Of a stretch of 64,000 nt of DNA, positions 62,340 to 64,000 are shown one piece after another (the stretch's first letter is position 1; every line of letters starts with the position of its first letter). The stretch comes from Anas platyrhynchos. Taxonomy: Eukaryota; Chordata; Aves; Anseriformes; Anatidae. The notes beneath the pieces are model-generated. The model saw only the letters and a program-made list of their open reading frames with translations. It did no database searches and was not told where the DNA came from. Made by a program: the position numbers and the translations under genes. The stretch is taken from NCBI RefSeq assembly GCF_047663525.1, contig NC_092601.1:15151501-15215500 (forward strand), read 5' to 3'.

Positions 62340-62434
62340 GCTCCTGGTCTGCAGCACCATGCTGGATCCCAACCCTCACTCTGCAAGCCGGAGGTGAACC
62401 CAAGTGAAAGTCAGCTATCGCAGTAGCTGTCAGG
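62340..62434 (+). other. CHST12: CHST12 5' UTR part of the coding exon
   Basis: Begins after a strong acceptor (TGGTATCTTTCCAG, ending 62339) and runs to the start codon. It contains a 13-codon upstream open reading frame, stop included, at 62359-62397 whose ATG has the context CACCATG. Confidence 0.7.
62359..62397 (+). CDS. Upstream ORF in CHST12 leader (12 residues)
   Basis: Reads MLDPNPHSASRR and then TGA, ending 37 bases before the CHST12 ATG. The start has A at -3 (CACC before ATG), a stronger context than many main starts. It is a real open frame, but translation is inferred. Confidence 0.5.
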   Translation: MLDPNPHSASRR

Positions 62435-63694
62435 ATGACCAAAGCACGGCTCCTCCGTCTCTCTGTGGTGCTGGTCTCCATCTTCATGATTCTCCTGATC
62501 ATCGTGTACTGGGACAACGTGGGAACGGCGCACTTCTACCTGCACACGTCCTTTTCCAGGCCTCACTCCCCAGGGGCCATCCCTGGTATCACTGCAGGTG
62601 GAGATTGGGAAGCCTTGCCAGAAGTGGATGAATTTTTGGCCAAGCTGCTTAGTTCAAACCTGAAACAGAACAGCTCTACCTCCCGAAAGACAGAGCAGCT
62701 GCTCGTCCAGGGCTCCAGCAAGCCTGTGGTGAGCAATTTGGAGGAGAACGTACGGGGCTACGACTGGTCTACACACAATGCCAGAAACAGCTTGGACCAG
62801 GAGAAACTGCAGATAGAGAGGCAGAGAACATTGCGGGAGTTCTGTGCCAATTCCAGCTTCGCCTTCCCCACCAAGGAGCGCTCCTTTGATGACATCCCGA
62901 ACTATGAGCTCAACCACCTGATTGTGGACGACCGCCACGGCATCATCTACTGTTACGTCCCCAAGGTGGCCTGCACCAACTGGAAACGGGTGATGATCGT
63001 GCTGAGCGAGAGCCTGCTGGACCAGGGGGTTCCCTACCGAAACCCCCTGGATATCCCGCGGGAGCACGTTCACAACACCAGCACCCACTTGACTTTCAAC
63101 AAATTCTGGCGTCGCTACGGGAAGTTCTCCCGGCACCTCATGAAGATCAAGCTGAAGAAGTACACGAAGTTCCTCTTCGTACGGGACCCTTTTGTCCGCC
63201 TCATCTCTGCCTTCCGCAGCAAATTTGAGCTGGAGAACGAGGAGTTCTACCGGCGTTTTGCCGTCCCCATGCTAAAGCTGTACTCCAACCATACCAACCT
63301 TCCCACCTCTGTTAGCGAGGCCTTTGGGGCAGGCCTCAGAGTCTCCTTTTCTGACTTCATCCAGTACTTACTGGATCCCAGGACAGAGAAGATGGCCCCC
63401 TTCAACGAGCACTGGAGGCAGGTTTACCGGCTGTGCCACCCGTGCCAGATAGACTATGATTTTATTGGAAAGCTGGAGACGCTGGATGAGGATGCTGCTT
63501 ATCTACTGCAGCTCCTCAAAGTGGACAGGCTGCTCCGCTTCCCCCCCAGCTACAGGAACAGGACTGCCAGCAGCTGGGAGGATGACTGGTTTGCCAAAAT
63601 CCCACTGGCCTGGAGGCAGCAGCTCTACAAGCTTTATGAAGCAGATTTTGTACTCTTTGGCTACCCCAAGCCAGAAAACTTGCTTAAAGACTAA
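62435..63694 (+). CDS. CHST12: Carbohydrate sulfotransferase 12 (chondroitin 4-O-sulfotransferase 2)
   Basis: Transfers sulfate from PAPS to the 4-position of GalNAc in chondroitin and dermatan chains in the Golgi lumen. The 419-residue frame is in one exon and full length (human about 414). It is a type II membrane protein, with a short basic cytoplasmic tail (MTKARLLRLS), a membrane anchor at about 10-27 and a variable luminal stem at about 30-135. The PAPS 5'-phosphosulfate loop VPKVACTNWKRVM is at 175-187 and the 3'-phosphate motif VRDPFVRLISAFR at 249-261. A conserved tail follows, including HWRQVYRLCHPCQIDYDF and ending PKPENLLKD. Potential N-glycosylation sites are N79, N139, N214, N285 and N375. 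The start has A at -3 and matches the family N-terminus. HNK-1/C4ST sulfotransferase family membership is secure. CHST11 and CHST13 are less similar in the stem and N-terminus. Confidence 0.97.
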   Translation: MTKARLLRLSVVLVSIFMILLIIVYWDNVGTAHFYLHTSFSRPHSPGAIPGITAGGDWEALPEVDEFLAKLLSSNLKQNSSTSRKTEQLLVQGSSKPVVSNLEENVRGYDWSTHNARNSLDQEKLQIERQRTLREFCANSSFAFPTKERSFDDIPNYELNHLIVDDRHGIIYCYVPKVACTNWKRVMIVLSESLLDQGVPYRNPLDIPREHVHNTSTHLTFNKFWRRYGKFSRHLMKIKLKKYTKFLFVRDPFVRLISAFRSKFELENEEFYRRFAVPMLKLYSNHTNLPTSVSEAFGAGLRVSFSDFIQYLLDPRTEKMAPFNEHWRQVYRLCHPCQIDYDFIGKLETLDEDAAYLLQLLKVDRLLRFPPSYRNRTASSWEDDWFAKIPLAWRQQLYKLYEADFVLFGYPKPENLLKD

Positions 63695-64000
63695 AAGTGA
63701 TTGGGCTGTGGGTGTGGGAGGGAACATCTGAAATACCAAAAATGTTTAAAGCCTCCTCATTTTTGCTCTTAACTCCCTTCCCCGTACAGGTTGGTACAAT
63801 GGAATATATTTTTTCTACTGCTTCCCCTTCCATTTTTGCAATAATGCTGGAGTCCAGGATATTCCAGCCAGCTGTGCATATGCAAAAAAAAAAAAAAGCC
63901 TGTTTTTTATCATTGTTTTCTGGGTTTTCTTTTTTTTTTTTTAATGTCCCCATGTTTGCAATGGGTTGCTGCCCATGATCACTCTGCCAGCTGTGTCCTT
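63695..64000 (+). other. CHST12: CHST12 3' UTR, running off the window
   Basis: No AATAAA is present in the remaining 306 bases, so the 3' UTR continues beyond the window. It holds an A run near 63884-63897 and a T run near 63930-63942. Confidence 0.7.

Noticed and set aside
62654-63136. 160-codon minus-strand frame across CHST12
   Set aside because: Shadow of the conserved CHST12 reading frame in a GC-rich coding exon.

Overview
This is a window of vertebrate nuclear DNA, almost certainly avian. Genes are split by canonical GT-AG introns, promoters lie in CpG islands, AT-rich introns carry poly(A) and poly(T) runs, and one fragment reads as the 3' end of a CR1 LINE, the characteristic bird retrotransposon. 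There is no bacterial or viral gene content. The gene order SNX8 - EIF3B - CHST12 is the one I know from human 7p22, so this is a conserved syntenic block. I cannot name the species from sequence alone.

Region 1 (1-19.97 kb): SNX8 on the minus strand, 11 coding exons, 441 codons plus stop by my exon assembly, starting in a CpG island at about 19.2-19.97 kb. Region 2 (20-23.2 kb): AT-rich DNA between the divergent SNX8 and EIF3B promoters, with a CTCF-like core and weak signs of an unassigned minus-strand transcript. Region 3 (23.2-41.2 kb): EIF3B on the plus strand, with a CpG-island promoter, 18 coding exons (829 codons from the preferred start) and one 3' UTR exon. One intron has a GC donor, and another interrupts the 3' UTR. 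Region 4 (41.2-56.1 kb): intergenic DNA with a CR1 relic, a decayed kinesin (KIF19-like) motor fragment, paired homeodomain-type sites and several exon-like blocks I cannot assign. Region 5 (56.15-64 kb): CHST12 on the plus strand. A CpG island with a perfect TCTCGCGAGA element, a GGA-repeat block and a splice donor probably holds the noncoding first exon. The intact 419-codon reading frame sits in one exon at 62.4-63.7 kb, and its 3' UTR runs off the window.

The three genes are not a pathway: SNX8 is an endosomal PX-BAR sorting nexin, EIF3B is the scaffold of translation initiation factor 3, and CHST12 is a Golgi chondroitin/dermatan 4-O-sulfotransferase. They share a neighbourhood, not a function. 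I found no convincing undescribed system. The best leads are the regulatory architecture of CHST12, the noncanonical EIF3B introns, the kinesin relic, and the possible minus-strand transcript head-to-head with EIF3B.
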